Origin: Tenodera sinensis
Lineage: Eukaryota; Arthropoda; Insecta; Mantodea; Mantidae
Length of the DNA stretch: 64,000 nt
Direction of reading: 5' to 3'
Assembly: GCA_030765045.1 (NCBI GenBank)
Contig: CM060963.1
Coordinates: forward strand, 118,481,735 to 118,545,734
Part shown: positions 10,085 to 20,833 of the stretch, one piece after another
How the letters are laid out: each line of letters begins with the position of its first letter
Numbering within the stretch: position 1 is the stretch's first letter
Notes under the pieces: generated by a model
What the model saw: only the letters and a program-made list of their open reading frames with translations
What the model was told of the DNA's origin: nothing
The model's database searches: none
Made by a program: the position numbers and the translations under genes

Positions 10085-10463
10085 GAGAAGTGTATAAGTG
10101 GATAAATTAAATAAGGAACAAAGAGAGTGTATTGCTTGGGTATGAGTGGATGTGTAGAGACTAAAGGGTATGAGAAACAGCCTCAAACAGAATCAATGTC
10201 CAATAGGTGGAGAAAAGGAAGATATGGAACATGCAGTTTTTGAGTGTAAAGGGACAGAGCTTTGGAGGAAACATTGCATAAATGGCAAGGTGTTGAAAAG
10301 ACAGAAAGGTAGCTTTAATTAAACTCTTTAGTAAGGACAGTAAGAAGGTAGGCAAGTTTTTGGCTAAAGTAAAACAGAAATGGATATATCAGCAAAAAGA
10401 GAAGTAGATGGAATTTATGGGTTATTTTATATAATGTTGGAACACTATTATTGTGCATATTTA
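10085..10463 (+). pseudogene. LINE-H C-terminal Cys/His region and 3' tail
   Basis: Translation gives fragments such as 'GRYGTCSF' and, in another frame, 'EDMEHAVFECKGTELW' (about 10,217-10,263), the His and Cys end of the zinc knuckle usual at LINE ORF2 C-termini. 'FLAKVKQKW' and a stop near 10,410 follow. The sequence then passes into TTA units, which I read as the LINE's simple-repeat tail. Confidence 0.65.
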
Positions 10464-11077
<614 letters not shown>

Positions 11078-11645
11078 TATTATTAGGAAGGATGAATAAA
11101 TATGGAGTTGCATTTAAAATGTGGCAAGTTAATTGAAATACACAGGCTAAGATGCCTCTTGTGTTCAATCATTATGAATCATTGTGAAACACATATGTAA
11201 ATTCATGGTAATATTTTCTCTATTTTGGTAGGACAAACTGATATACATTTCATGTTGATGGTAGTATTAGCATTGTTAGTAGCAGTAATAGTAGCAGTGG
11301 TATTAGTGAAGTAATGGTAGTGAATCAGTGGTTAACGTATAAGGAAAGCAATGGAAAATGGCTACAAAACAAGTGATAGTCTTTGCATAGTTAGGAGTTA
11401 GTTGGTGCAGTGAGGTTGTACTGCTGGCCTACCACAACTAGACAATGGAGACAGGAGTGGTCCATAATTTTGTATGTGAAACACTAATGCCAGAGAGGTA
11501 ATAACGCAAGCCAACAAAATTTTTGTAACTGGCATGAAAACAGCCAATCTTTATGCTTTCAGGTGTACTGATAACAAAAATGTTAGTGAAAATGAAAGAT
11601 TAGGTCATGTTTTGAAGTTATTATAACTATATGTTTTTGCCATAT
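11078..11645. other. Low-complexity GTA/TAG-rich stretch, no gene
   Basis: Contains imperfect 'agtagcagtaatagtagcag' trinucleotide runs near 11,270-11,330 that look like decayed microsatellite. No coding or RNA feature was recognised. Confidence 0.5.
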
Positions 11646-11649
11646 AGGC

Positions 11650-12377
11650 TTATGCATGCATTTGCCTCCCTTGGAGAAAGGTCAGTGAAGGTGCAACCAC
11701 TTTGCCTGGCTTTTTGTAGTTTTCTGCTGGTGATTCCCTGATTAGTATCCAGCAGTAATTGGCTAGCATTGATACACTCCACTTTCCGTGGTATTTGATT
11801 TCCACATCCAAAATTTGCCAGTGAAAACGTTCTCCATGCTCATCGCTTATAGCACCACAGTTGTTACGAAAGAAGTCCAAGTAGGAATCAAAGACTTTAA
11901 GGATATGTTGCACTCCAGTCTACTGTAGCAGTACAGACAATTTGCTACAAGAACCTTATAGTTTTCTGCCCTCTCATTTCCTAGAAAGTTTGTTGACATT
12001 TGAACAAAAGTATCCCAAGCTAACTTTTCATCACCTTTCAGTATGATGCTGAAATGCTCATCTTTAAACAGTTTGTGTATCCGAGGACCCGAAAATATCC
12101 CCTCTTATATTTTTGCCTCACTAAGACGTGGAAATTTCTCGTGCAAACAAAGAAATGCTTTCCCAGTTTTGTTCAGTACTTCATGCATAACATTTTGAGA
12201 TCCTGGTTCAAGTGATTGACGCTGAGGTCGATCTTTCTTTCCTCCAGCACACGACCAGAAAACAGTTTGCAACAGGCTGAAACTATGCTTAACTGAAACA
12301 TGCTCCGTTCCTCCCTTCCTATTCCCCTTCCTCTTGTTGCTACAAGCCCAGGCTAAAAATAGCAACAAAATACACAT
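11650..12377 (-). pseudogene. Decayed member of an unnamed repetitive protein family ('SDEHGERFH' family)
   Basis: Two open minus-strand stretches (12,377-12,105 and 11,913-11,650) join across frameshifts into one coherent protein. In order: 'EKFPRLSEAKI', 'GIFSGP', 'FLGNERAENYK', 'SYLDFFRNNCGAISDEHGERFHWQI', 'YHGKWSVSMLANYCW'. I recognise this order (SEAK, GIFVGPQI, NFLGN, HLDFFPENLGAVSDEQGERFHQDI, MLADYCW) from many uncharacterised multi-copy arthropod and other invertebrate proteins. I know no named function; its repetitiveness suggests a mobile-element gene. At least two frame breaks make this copy non-functional. The sequence further upstream on this strand, to about 12,600, may hold more of it. 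Confidence 0.6.
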
Positions 12378-12419
12378 AGCTACTGTTAAAACTTCATCAC
12401 TCTGTCTACCATAAGTGGG

Positions 12420-13420
12420 ACTATGAAGCCTATATGCGAAGGGTTTGACAATTGATGCTAATAAAGTATAATTATAATTAAATGCACCTCCTTAACTTGG
12501 AAACAAGAGCTAATTCGAGTTCTTGATTGCCATTTTTGTTATCCATGTGGTCAATATAGCTAACAAACACTCATTTCATCTCCGTTACACTTTCACTGTT
12601 GGCTAGTGTTATTAATTCCATCCTCAAAGAGAACAACACAAGTGATCCTGCTCCAAGTTGATGACACTTCCCTTGCAAGCAGTAGGGAGAACTTAATAGC
12701 ATATAATTATGTCATCCTTTAGAGAAGGTAATGCACATATCCTGCTCCAAATCATGATGTGCTCCATTACAAATACTAGGGAAATTTGTAGAGAAAGCAA
12801 GCTAGTCAATACTGTATCATTACTGAAATTCTACCAAGATCCAAAAGCTCAATAAATTATGGACTTTTTTAAAATTTCAACTTAACATTCCTTTAGGCAA
12901 CTAAGAAAGTCCATGAGAAACAAAACCAATTTGACATAATTTAAATTGGTTAGTCCACAGGATTTGAATTGGCCCTCATTAATACAAGAGCCATTTTGTA
13001 TAGTCATAATCAGTGATAGTACATCAATTGAAGTGCTAGCAAGTGGTAATAGTGATAGGTAGTTAATTCAGTGATAGAGGTATCGCTGTTGGTTGTAGTA
13101 GAAGGAATGGTAGGGGTGATATGCCAGAAATGTAATAGTAAAATAGTAGTAACAATGGTGAGTTGGTGATGGTGTGATGCACTAATGTCAGTGAACTAGA
13201 ACTGATATTTTTCATAAAGGTTGAAAAACTGTAAAAAGTAGAACACTTAATTACAAAGAGAATTTGGGAAAAAGGATGCCTGACATGAAAGGGCAAGAAA
13301 AAAACAAAGGAAACATAGGAAAACATAGGAAAGGAACTAAGCCATATGGTGAAAAAGAAGGCACCTATGTGTGAATAATATAAATTGACTAACATAAGAG
13401 AATGTGCTCCTAAGTTACCT
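12420..13420. other. AT-rich stretch, nothing firm recognised
   Basis: No coding region or repeat boundary could be supported. The GTG/GTA-rich part around 13,010-13,190 resembles decayed simple repeat. Confidence 0.4.
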
Positions 13421-13425
13421 CAGGT

Positions 13426-13648
13426 ACAGTCTGTTCACCAGCTCATAGTCCCTGGCAGGAATGCAATAAGTCAGTACATTGATAAATAATTCTATCTAAA
13501 ACTGGACTTGTACTTCTGGTTGCACACAATTTAAGTGCAATCAGAAGCACAAGTCCTGCTTCAGATGTCATTGTGTACCTAGAATTATTTATTGATGCAT
13601 TGACTCATTGCATTTCTGCCAGGAACCATGAGCTGGTGAACAGACTGT
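13426..13648. repeat. Foldback element: 223-bp near-palindrome
   Basis: The left arm (13,426-13,525) and right arm (13,535-13,648) are inverted copies around a 9-base centre. They start and end with 'acagtctgttcaccagctca' and its complement. The right arm carries an extra block of about 14 bases, and scattered mismatches occur. A transcript would fold into a long hairpin. It has no coding sequence. It could be a foldback MITE or a fused pair of solo termini. Confidence 0.85.
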
Positions 13649-14294
13649 AAGTTTAATCTATTTTTGATGTAGAAAATATTCTTTTGTTTGCACAAGAAAA
13701 TTAATTTCTGGTTTATTGTACACAAAACCAAAAACAAGGAGATACTAATACAAAATCTATACAATAGTGATGGTGATTCTGTATGATAGTGTTACAAGTA
13801 CAATATGGATAAATCATAAACTTAACTCTGCTGTGACTGAAAGATGTTCTAACTTAAAATTAGAAAGTGTCCCACTATTGCTAACGGGAACCTCTAACAA
13901 TTTCCATACCTTAATTCAGTATTTATTTCCCTAAGAACACCACTAAGTATGATTATAGGCATGCAAAGATCATACTCTATTTGGAGCATCTAAGTCACAA
14001 AAATAAACACTAGGAAAGCACTGCAAAGAGAAATAAGTACAAAAAATAGGTTAAGGAAACAATAACACTTCCAAAGTTTTCAATAAAATTGAGTTCTGCT
14101 TTGCAAGCTGGTCTTGCTGGCTCAAACATGCTTCTAACAGAGAATTATGTTTCTGTAGGACATATACAAAATAGAAACACAAATATGCTCTGTATTGCTA
14201 AATTATTAAACATTGGAAATGCTGAAATTAGTGTTCCTACTATGTTGGTGTCATTCTTCTCCATTCTAAATTAAGTTTCACTGTCTAATGAATA
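13649..14294. other. AT-rich stretch, nothing recognised
   Basis: No supported coding, RNA or repeat feature. Confidence 0.4.
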
Positions 14295-15037
14295 CAGTAG
14301 AACCCCTTAATCTGAATTAATTGGGGATGTGGTCTGTTCAGATTTGGAAATGTTTGGAATATACAAAAAAAGAAAAAAATGTATATAAGTTCAGCTATAG
14401 ATTAGCAGCTACAAGATATGTAGTGTGGAGTTGTGAGGAAGTGACAATGTTGTCATTACCACACAACATAATGACAATGTATTCTTCTGACCTGTGGACA
14501 CAGCCAATCACATGTGATAGTTGTAGTACGTACATAGTTCAGTTTGCTTCGCTATTATTAGCAGTCATTCTACAGTAATTTACACTTTCCACTCATAAAT
14601 TACTACAGAACAGGTGTTTGTTTGTGTTATACCATTCCACTATGAGTCAACCAAACTAAAACATAGTTGTTGTATGTTTAAAGAAAAACTGGAAGTGCTT
14701 AAGCGACTTGAAAAGAGATAAAGTGCTACAAAATTGGCTATTGAATTTGGTTAAGTGAAAATACTGCTTCATAAACCTGTGACAGTTATTGGTATGGTAC
14801 CTAAGTAAATATGGAAATGTTGTTTTACAGTGACCAAATGTATTATGTACAGGTGCATTGCCTACAGCAAAGTTCAGCAAAACATTTTGAACAATAAACA
14901 TTTTGTTCCAATGTGTATGTGATAGTTTTAATAATGAGTTTGTCAGTTCTATAATAAAATGCTTTCTCTACACTATAAATAAATTATGGATTTTGTGTTT
15001 GGATTATCCAAAATTTCAGATTTTCAGGATTCTACTG
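14295..15037 (+). mobile_element. pogo/Tigger-type element, internally deleted
   Basis: Starts CAGTAGAACCCCTTAATC and ends with the inverse (...GGATTCTACTG), with TA on each side (14,293-14,294 and 15,038-15,039). Those are the termini and target site of pogo-like elements. The interior holds a frameshifted N-terminal helix-turn-helix of the transposase (about 14,640-14,760). 'LKRLEK' and 'ATKLAIEFG' are readable, as in jerky/Tigger proteins. The catalytic domain is absent, so it is non-autonomous. A related TIR remnant appears near 61,755-61,800. Confidence 0.85.
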
Positions 15038-15039
15038 TA

Positions 15040-15630
15040 ATTTGAGCAATTTTGCATGCAGATGAGGCCTGAAGTATTACACAGTGTATTACTCTACATC
15101 ATATAAAATTTTCCGCTATTTTCCATCCTTTCTTGCTTTTGTTTTACAAGAGTGAACACTTGAAGAGGTTAAAGTCACACCTCAAGAAGTAAAAATATAG
15201 ACAATAGTTCTTTTAAATCAAGTGGCCAAAGTTAGTTAAATATTTCAACATAGAACAACTACCAATCATAATAAATCATATAGGTGTGAATAAGTTGTAT
15301 AAAAAGCATCCTAAATAGTCATTTAATCAAGTGTTGTTTTTTAATTTTTAATTTCACATTATGTACATTGTCACATTATGTAAAGTTCACCATTATCCTG
15401 GTTTCATAATAAAACATGACAAGTATAGAAATGCAGCCCCCCTCCAAGAAAAAGAATCTGCTGTGATTTGAGTGAGGTTCTTTGGTATATCCTGTTTTCC
15501 TTTGGTAGTTTATGAGCCTATTTGGATGAATATAAATGAACATGAAAATTGTACATTAGATATCTAAATTAAAAGTTCAAGCAGAATAGAGTAGATCCAC
15601 TGCACATTCCACAGACCATTTCCATGAAAA
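15040..15630. other. AT-rich stretch, nothing recognised
   Basis: No supported feature. Confidence 0.4.
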
Positions 15631-15631
15631 A

Positions 15632-15869
15632 TATAGGGTTATCGAGAAGTTGCTCCGCAGCTCTCATGTAACCAACATTCTCCTAAAGATGGGAATCTGG
15701 TGGCAGCACTGGCTGCCGCAAGCACATGGTTATAACGTTCCATGAAATAAAAAGTCTGATATATTCACTATGTAATTCATGAAAGGTAATTAGATAAAAA
15801 GAAACCAACATTATCTTGAGCGGTAGGCACCAGCATGGTGCGGAGGGACTTGTTGATAACCCTGTATAT
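15632..15869. mobile_element. MITE with about 27-bp terminal inverted repeats
   Basis: The left end 'tatagggttatcgagaagt' and the complement of the right end 'atacagggttatcaacaagt' match over about 27 bases, continuing into 'ctccgca'. There is no coding. The AT-rich target and short size fit a Tc/mariner-type MITE, but the superfamily is not certain. Confidence 0.75.
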
Positions 15870-16184
15870 ACCAATACAATAACAGTATGAATTTAAATAC
15901 TGCAGCAGCTCATTAAAATAAACATAAAATAAAAGTTTAATTGTGTACAATTAATTTTATTATATGTCCATGCACAACATATGATCACAGCCATAATATA
16001 CATTCACTCAATTAATAGTAAATTTTTAATGAATAAATATTGATACTTCTCTCACACAATTATACTTAACTATCTTATTTTTGTTTTCATAAAATATCTT
16101 GCGCTCTTGCTTTCTATCTTTAATCAGCTAAGTCTGTAATATTTTCTATTATTTTACAAAATAGTATTCTATTTCCTTTCCTCC

Positions 16185-16270
16185 TTTCTTCCCCCTCCCT
16201 CCTCTCTCTCTGTCACACGCACACAGGCACACACACACACACAGATCCACACACATACACACACACAAAA
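16185..16270. repeat. Pyrimidine tract followed by (CA)n microsatellite
   Basis: A CT-rich run (cctccctcctctctctc) leads into imperfect CA dinucleotides interrupted by GCAC and GATC. Confidence 0.9.
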
Positions 16271-17850
16271 TGAAAGAGATGGAGCAGCTGCTCAATCTAT
16301 ACACTAAGTAGAAACAAATAGAATTATTTTATGCACCTGAAGTATTAGTGCTGCATTTCAGAATTTCTTCTAAGAAAACTTAGTGAAACATGCAGCTTTT
16401 AAATATAATAGGTAAATTTCAAGGGTACTAAAGTCAGCAAACAACTAAGTTTAAAATGCATAGATAAAACCTAATAGCAAAATTGAATTCTTTTGGAAAA
16501 TATAGCCATGGGAATAAAAAATGATTAAGGAGAGACTGATTAAAGTTAAGCAGTAAAACATATAAATGGAGCTACCCTACCTGAGTCTGACTCCATATTG
16601 AGTTTCTCACTGTATCACTTTTCCTAGCTACAAATAAACTATAGAATAAAAAAACACTGAAAATTTGCACATAATATTCCTTTTTATATACATCTTCGTT
16701 GCAGAAACACATTAACAGGCTTAAACTTTCTACTATTCTCATAAATGTTTACTCTCATTATATCATTACATCATGTATATTTACATAAACAAAATATCAC
16801 TCCACCTTCACCTTAACAAGAAGTTAAGCTATGGATATTGATCTGACACATCAGAGCAAAAGACTAATGTTTTCAAATAGTTGATGTCACATAATATGCA
16901 AATATACAAAAGTAAATTCACAAAATGGTAAATTACTCAAAATACTTATCTGCTTTGATATTTAGAATTTTATACCAAGATATTTCATGGCAGAGCTTAT
17001 AGACTTGATGTAAAGCAAACTTCATTCAGCTAACAATTTAAAGAAAGAAGGAAAGAATGCTAGAAAGTTTCATAATACATATTTTGTAAATAGATGCCTA
17101 CTTAATGACAACCAATATCCAATCATATGAGAAAACTACTGGAGCAACGATGAATTAGATAGTATAGTCTTGTAAAGCAAGTAGACACATACTAAAAAAA
17201 TAAAATAATTTCTGTTAAGTAAACATGGGAGTGCTTATTTAAATTCAGAAACTAAATAAAAATTGTTAAAGTTATCATTAAGATAAACAGAGTTTCGTTT
17301 TTGGGAAAAATATAAGATATCTATTTGATAAAACATACTTAAAATTAAGAGGGAAATAAAATTAATTTAAAATGTACCTTTTAGAAACAACAAAGTAAAA
17401 AAAATTAAAATATTTTATCACATGGCTGCCTGTGAGTGCAACTTTGGAGAACATTGAATTTCAGTTAATGTAATTGAAAATTAAAAATACTGTATATACA
17501 CAGGGGCAATATTTTCTTTACTGTGTAACATGTATTCTTTATGATGTTGTATGTAGCTATGTGAATGTAACAAAAAGGGTTTGTAAGAACTATCAATAAT
17601 TACCAACTTTAAAAGTTAACTCAAAGGGGTGAGCATACATTAAAATGAGTTTTATATATGGTCATTTTTGTATGTGTCACCGAAATGGAAGTACTTAAAT
17701 AGTATTATTAAATCACATGTCACCACAAGTTTTGCTAAACAGAAAAACAAATTAAGAAACAAGATGATGGTAAATATTACTTTTATTTATTCCAAATGCC
17801 TGTAATCATATTTAGTAAAAATACTACTTTATACAATATTAAAATATACA
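16271..17850. other. AT-rich stretch, nothing recognised
   Basis: About 1.6 kb with no supported coding, RNA or transposon feature. Confidence 0.4.
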
Positions 17851-17854
17851 TTAT

Positions 17855-19235
17855 ATCGGGAAAGCAAAAAACCTTCGAACTGGCTGCGCAATGTTTTTCC
17901 ACTAGGTGTGTGGAAACATGGTAATGCACTGCTGCTGTAAACAAGGTCATGCTACTGGTGTGGTTTTGCTCTGCAGTGTGAAGTGCAGTATTGAGTTGAC
18001 AGTGATGTGATGTGGTTCAATTATTATGAATGATCTATTATTTTGTCCTGTACTCAGTCGCAAAGTGTATTATGGCTTAGCATATGTTTTCCACTACACA
18101 GCATGTATTTATTTATGTGCTAACTCGGTCGCTTGCCAAGTGAAAGTACCAATTTTCAGAAAGATTTCCAGGTGTAAAAGTTCCAGGCTATATAAAAATC
18201 CATGAACCTTACTATAAATTTCAGGCCACAAGAAGTGTTCAGGCTAAGAAATCTAAAAGAGGGCATACAATTCTTACTGAAGAAACAGTAGACAATATTG
18301 GTCATTGTTTGGAGAATTCCCTCCCAAACTCATTTAGGCATCTTTCACAACAGGTAGGCATTACTTATGGCCCTGTGTGAACAGCTACTAAATTGCTGAA
18401 GTTAGAACCATATAAAATGACTGTGGCACTTGCTCTTCAAACAGGTGTAATCAGGCATACATTTTGTGAGTGGACTCTTAATAGTATATATAATGGCAAA
18501 ATAGACCCACATTTAATATTTTTCATGGTTGAGGTTTGGTTCCACCTTCATGGATATGTGTGTACACAAAATAATCATTATTGGTGTTCTGAGCAACCTA
18601 ATATTGTTTATGAAGTACCGCTTCATGACAGAAAATTGGTATATGGGGTCCCATTAGTGGAGAAAGACTTACAGGGCCAATTTGTTTTGAGTCAACAGCT
18701 AACGCCCATATATACATGAATAGAATTTTTACCGCTTTTTTTAGAGAATTAACAGACAGGGAGCATGATTTTGCCTTTTTTCAACAAGACTCTGCAACAG
18801 CTCATATGGCCAATCTTCCAATGAGAACAACTGAAAATGTGTTTCAGGATTGAATTATTAGTAGAGATTTGTGTCCCCTCAGCTCCTTGACCTAACCCCT
18901 TGTGATATCTATCTTTGGGGTAAGAGTACAAGACAAAGCCACACACCCTGGAAGAAGTAAAACAAAATGTCCATCAGGAAATTGGCAGCATTTCTCAACA
19001 TGAACTATGGCAACTGATGGCTAGTTTCCATGCCAAAAATGTATGGACAATGATGGTGACCATTTTCAGCATCTCCTTTCATAAAGTTGGTAAGTAAAGC
19101 CTTCAAAAGTAGTTTTAAAAATATTGTATGGTTTCATTTGCATCTTTCTAAGATAGTGACAGACAGCAACGAGCACCAAGGACACAGACAGGCAAAACAC
19201 TGTGCAACTGGTTCATAATTTTTTCACTCTCTCGG
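17855..19235 (+). mobile_element. Tc1/mariner-type element, fuller copy of the family at 240-790
   Basis: Coding relic at about 18,170-18,960 plus flanking sequence shared with the copy at the left edge of the window. The shared tail includes 'agcatctcctttcataaagt' and the following 150 bases. The 5' boundary near 17,855-17,875 and the 3' boundary near 19,230 are approximate; I could not pair clear terminal repeats. Confidence 0.6.
18170..18960 (+). pseudogene. Mariner-type transposase with a lost first catalytic Asp
   Basis: One open block (18,393-18,719) reads 'WFHLHGYV', 'NHYWCSEQPN' and 'EVPLHDRKLVYGVPLV'. These match the family blocks WFHLSGYV, NxRYWSxENP and E(V/T)PLHDxKVGVWCA. The residue just before WFHL is normally in 'SDEAWF'; here it is 'MVEVWF', so the first catalytic Asp is gone. 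In another frame 'FFQQDSATAH' (about 18,775-18,805) keeps the second Asp. 'LCPLSSLT', a stop and 'PLVISIFG' replace the third acidic block. Frameshifts separate the parts. The enzyme would cut and paste the element at TA sites; this copy cannot. Confidence 0.8.
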
Positions 19236-20234
19236 TAGTATTTATAAACATTGTTTAACAAAATCAGTAATTTTTTCTGAATTTTTTCTTGCAATATTTG
19301 CAAACAGCTATATCATACCACTGTTTGATTACCATTACATCTGTTAGTGCTATTTATTGCTTTGTTCCAAAAAATGCAAGGCAACTTAAAAACAAAATGC
19401 TTTGTGTTATTGATGATGTCATAACCCAATATTTCTTGTTAAGTTTTGAATATGAATTGTAGTCCTGCTTACCTCTAATGGTTTGAATCCTTCTTCTGTT
19501 GTTACTTTCTCACTAACAGCTTCAATATTCTGTACAGTGCTTAATTTAATATGCTTTCCATTTGGTGACACCTTAAATACAATATAAACTGTACTGACCT
19601 ATTCCAACAGAGAAATAACAGTGGGCCTTCACATTGAATGTTTGTACCAGTAGTTAACACTTGTTATATTAGTATAATATTTCTTGGAATGTGGTGAAGG
19701 GGTGAAAATTGCACACCAAGTACCCATATTGAAACTTAAGAGTTGGGGCTAAAGAACATTGCCAAATGTCACAGCATTGCTGCCAGTGTGATTTTGAGGA
19801 TTTCATATATTTAGGTATTTTATTTATTTCTACCCCCATTCACCCTTCTCTGCTACTTCAGTTAAGCCTGGACTTAGTTAAGCAGGGTTTTACTGTAGGT
19901 ATACCTTTTGAATTAGTCATTAACTGTTTACTAAAGGCAAATGTCAGACTTCTTTGCATCTTTTGGGATATGCTTAATTTAAAAAATGTGTAAAAAGTAT
20001 ATGCAAAAAGTTATTCTTGCTGCTATCACCCCTTTAGGGTGAAAAAATTCGGTCTGCTATGAAGTGGACCAAAATTACAATAAGAAGTTAGTTTTTGGTA
20101 AGAATAGTGTTTGAGGAATAACACAGTGGTATTAAACATTTTCTGCAATACAATGTATCCACAAGTGAGTATTCATTGACAAATTTTCATGTCATATTCA
20201 TTAATGTATGGAACTACAATGTATTAGTATTAGA
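19236..20234. other. Unassigned; possible MITE end near 19,860-19,900
   Basis: A segment ending 'cagggttttactgta' resembles a pogo/Tc-type terminus, but no partner was found. The rest is AT-rich with no supported feature. Confidence 0.35.
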
Positions 20235-20244
20235 ACAATCAATT

Positions 20245-20823
20245 ATTATTGATTGGCCTCAGGGGTCTCCGTCTAGGGGATATGTGAATAGCGACCACAA
20301 GGTACCCAAGCTGAGCAGAACATTACTTCCACTTACTGGTGTTTTGCTCCTCACTGTAACTTTTCTATCTGACCTTACCTTGGTCATCTCTTGTTCTCTT
20401 CTGACCCTGATGCTATTAGGGTTCCCGAGGGCTAGGGAGTCTTTATTTTTCCAACCTCTCCATTTCTCTAATTTCTCTATAAAATCTTAACCCCAACATG
20501 CTGACCTGCCATGGCATGTAATACAATACGTCCTCTGATTGGTAATCAGAGGATATGGTCGGTGAATCTATTTTGATAATTCTCCCGGTCAGGTCGGTGA
20601 GACCCATAAACCAATGACAGGTGTGGTCCTCCAGACTTTCTGGGGGTTGTGAGAGAGCGATGTGACCGCCAAAACATAAAAATATGGTGCTCTCTAAAAA
20701 ACGGTTACTATTACTGCTATTGCTCTCTTCAATATCATTGTGAAAAATATTGGAGAACAAGAGGATTAATGGCTTCATTGTCAGAAATCCAGCATTAGCT
20801 AACAACAACAATGTATTATTAAC
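20245..20823 (+). mobile_element. Short LINE-R derivative: GC-richer 5' part joined to the LINE-R 3' end
   Basis: Flanked by a perfect 10-bp duplication, acaatcaatt (20,235-20,244 and 20,824-20,833). The last 75 bases (about 20,738-20,812) are nearly identical to the LINE-R 3' end, coding 'SEKYWR..GLM.SLSEIQH' and then the AAC tail. The first 490 bases are GC-richer, non-coding, and unlike the RT or RNase H parts. I infer an internally deleted, non-autonomous LINE-R that keeps a 5' UTR/promoter and the 3' recognition end. A SINE that borrowed a LINE tail is the alternative. Confidence 0.65.
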
Positions 20824-20833
20824 ACAATCAATT

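Larger units (their letters stand above)
1261..10463 (+). mobile_element. LINE-H: old non-LTR retrotransposon, broken by three or more insertions
   Basis: Four plus-strand blocks read in the order expected for one LINE ORF2. They are the endonuclease end and linker (1261-1561), the reverse transcriptase (6367-7684), the post-RT region (8682-9147) and the C-terminal Cys/His region with a 3' tail (10,085-10,463). The gaps are filled by LINE-R (1562-6366), a PLE (7693-8681) and a segment that includes a tRNA-like SINE head (9148-10,084). At the first junction the frame ends on a 'CFDEEC' motif, typical of this LINE type just upstream of RT. The coding on the other side of LINE-R resumes in the correct position, and target duplications mark both main insertions. 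The element ends in TTA repeats that merge with the microsatellite that follows. All blocks contain stops and frameshifts. Confidence 0.75.
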
